Below are positions 40,324 to 41,094 of a stretch of 41,094 bases of DNA, piece after piece (position 1 is the first letter of the stretch; every line of letters begins with the position of its first letter). The position numbers and the translations under genes were made by a program. The DNA is from Priapulus caudatus (taxonomy: Eukaryota; Priapulida; Priapulimorpha; Priapulimorphida; Priapulidae). The DNA lies in contig NW_014577246.1 in the NCBI RefSeq assembly GCF_000485595.1, positions 340,184 to 381,277 on the forward strand. The letters run 5' to 3'. The notes under the pieces were generated by a model. The model searched no databases. It was not told the origin of the DNA and saw nothing but the letters and a program-made list of their open reading frames with translations.

Positions 40324-40336
40324 AATAAATAATAAA
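40324..40336 (+). terminator. polyadenylation signals of alpha-actinin
   Basis: Two AATAAA hexamers (40324-40329 and 40331-40336) lie about 65-75 bases after the stop codon, consistent with a short 3' UTR. The cleavage site itself is inferred. Confidence 0.7.
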
Positions 40337-40419
40337 CGATACAAAATAATGAAGTAAAATGTGAATAGAAGTAGAGGTGCGTAAAAAACGACAAAATATA
40401 CGAGTGAGATATTGACTTA

Positions 40420-40460
40420 ATTAATTAGATTAATGAGATTAATGAGATTAATGAGATAAT
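40420..40460. repeat. short ATTAATGAG tandem repeat downstream of the gene
   Basis: Three to four copies of a 9-base unit in the 3' flank. Confidence 0.8.
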
Positions 40461-41037
40461 GACTTAAGCTGAGATGATGGCAGACGGGAGACATTGTCTG
40501 CTAACAATCACATAAACAAACATTTCAGCACGCGTCATCTAATAGTCATCTGCATATTTATGAAAATGCTATGAATATACGAATGACAATTATAAATGTG
40601 CGTGTTTTCACGTGAACAACGCGCACAAGGAGACACCCCCCACCCCCCGGAAGTGTCTTATACACCACAAACAACATACCAGTTTACAAGAAAAACACAG
40701 ACAGTAGTCAGACACGCGTTCTTCACTGTAATCTACATCGTACATACATTGTAATTTACATTGAAATTGACATTGTTCGAGGGGGTCACGAAGGACAAAA
40801 TCGCTTCTAAGTTAAAGGCTGGTGACCGCAAACCTAAAATACAGAGCTCTCGTCGCTACAATTTGCCCGCGGTTTGAAATATTTCTCGTTCTTAAAGCGG
40901 TTTTCAGTCTCGGGATGTAATAAGAACTTCCGAGAATTGATTATTCATGAGTATATTTTCCCGGAACCGATACGACTCGGGCTTCATCACTGATCACGCT
41001 TCCTTATCCAGTTACAACAACATGTCTTGTCAGCGTT

Positions 41038-41039
<2 letters not shown>
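40461..41039. other. 3' flank, nothing recognised
   Basis: Intergenic sequence after alpha-actinin with no ORF or RNA gene that I can support. Confidence 0.5.

Positions 41040-41094
<55 letters not shown>
41040..41094. repeat. (CT)n microsatellite at the window end
   Basis: Perfect CT repeat running off the right edge. Confidence 0.98.

Noticed and set aside
1-41094. CRISPR arrays, operons, rRNA or tRNA genes
   Set aside because: No regularly spaced short direct repeats with unique spacers, no bacterial-style gene packing, and no cloverleaf or rRNA core that I could recognise.

Overview
The window is eukaryotic and almost certainly from an invertebrate animal. It holds one large intron-rich gene with GT-AG introns, dense microsatellites, inverted-repeat transposons and a 696-base assembly gap. 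Exon boundaries and domain order of the main gene match animal alpha-actinin. I cannot fix the phylum from the sequence.

Main gene (plus strand, 3328-40260): a complete alpha-actinin. I resolved 24 constitutive-path exons by reading frame, splice sites and similarity to the family. They sum to 2685 nt (894 residues plus stop): an N-terminal actin-binding domain of two calponin-homology (CH) domains, four spectrin repeats, and a C-terminal EF-hand region ending in a Ser-Asp-Leu tail. EF-hand 1 keeps calcium-coordinating residues, so the protein looks like a calcium-sensitive, non-muscle-type actinin. The most interesting point is in CH2: exon 6 is present twice (6a and 6b). Both copies are 79 nt, have the same phases, and are diverged in codons but conserved in protein. 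Neither skipping both nor including both keeps frame, so they should be mutually exclusive. TGCATG (RBFOX-type) motifs lie upstream of 6a and just downstream of 6b.

Left edge (1-2800): a 541-bp tandem repeat whose units carry palindromic TGCGCATGCGC (NRF1-like) cores, then three minus-strand exons of a leucine-rich-repeat gene resembling LRRC74, transcribed away from the actinin gene. A minus-strand acidic exon candidate at 6835-7027, inside actinin intron 1, may be its 5' end.

Introns: intron 1 (11.8 kb) holds a TTAA-flanked MITE, a CT/CG minisatellite, hairpins, simple repeats and the gap. Intron 11 holds a 776-bp foldback element with a coding-like centre. Intron 12 holds a hAT-like element with an 8-bp target duplication and a zinc-finger-like N-terminal transposase remnant. 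Intron 15 (5.9 kb) holds a 3.8-kb long-TIR element carrying a broken gene for a PIN/asteroid-like, Cys-rich-tailed protein, with a further MITE nested in one arm, followed by a 473-bp TIR element with 8-bp duplications. Intron 16 holds a ~600-bp near-perfect hairpin. Intron 21 holds CT arrays and a ~555-bp CAN trinucleotide array. Polyadenylation signals follow the stop codon, and the window ends in a CT microsatellite.
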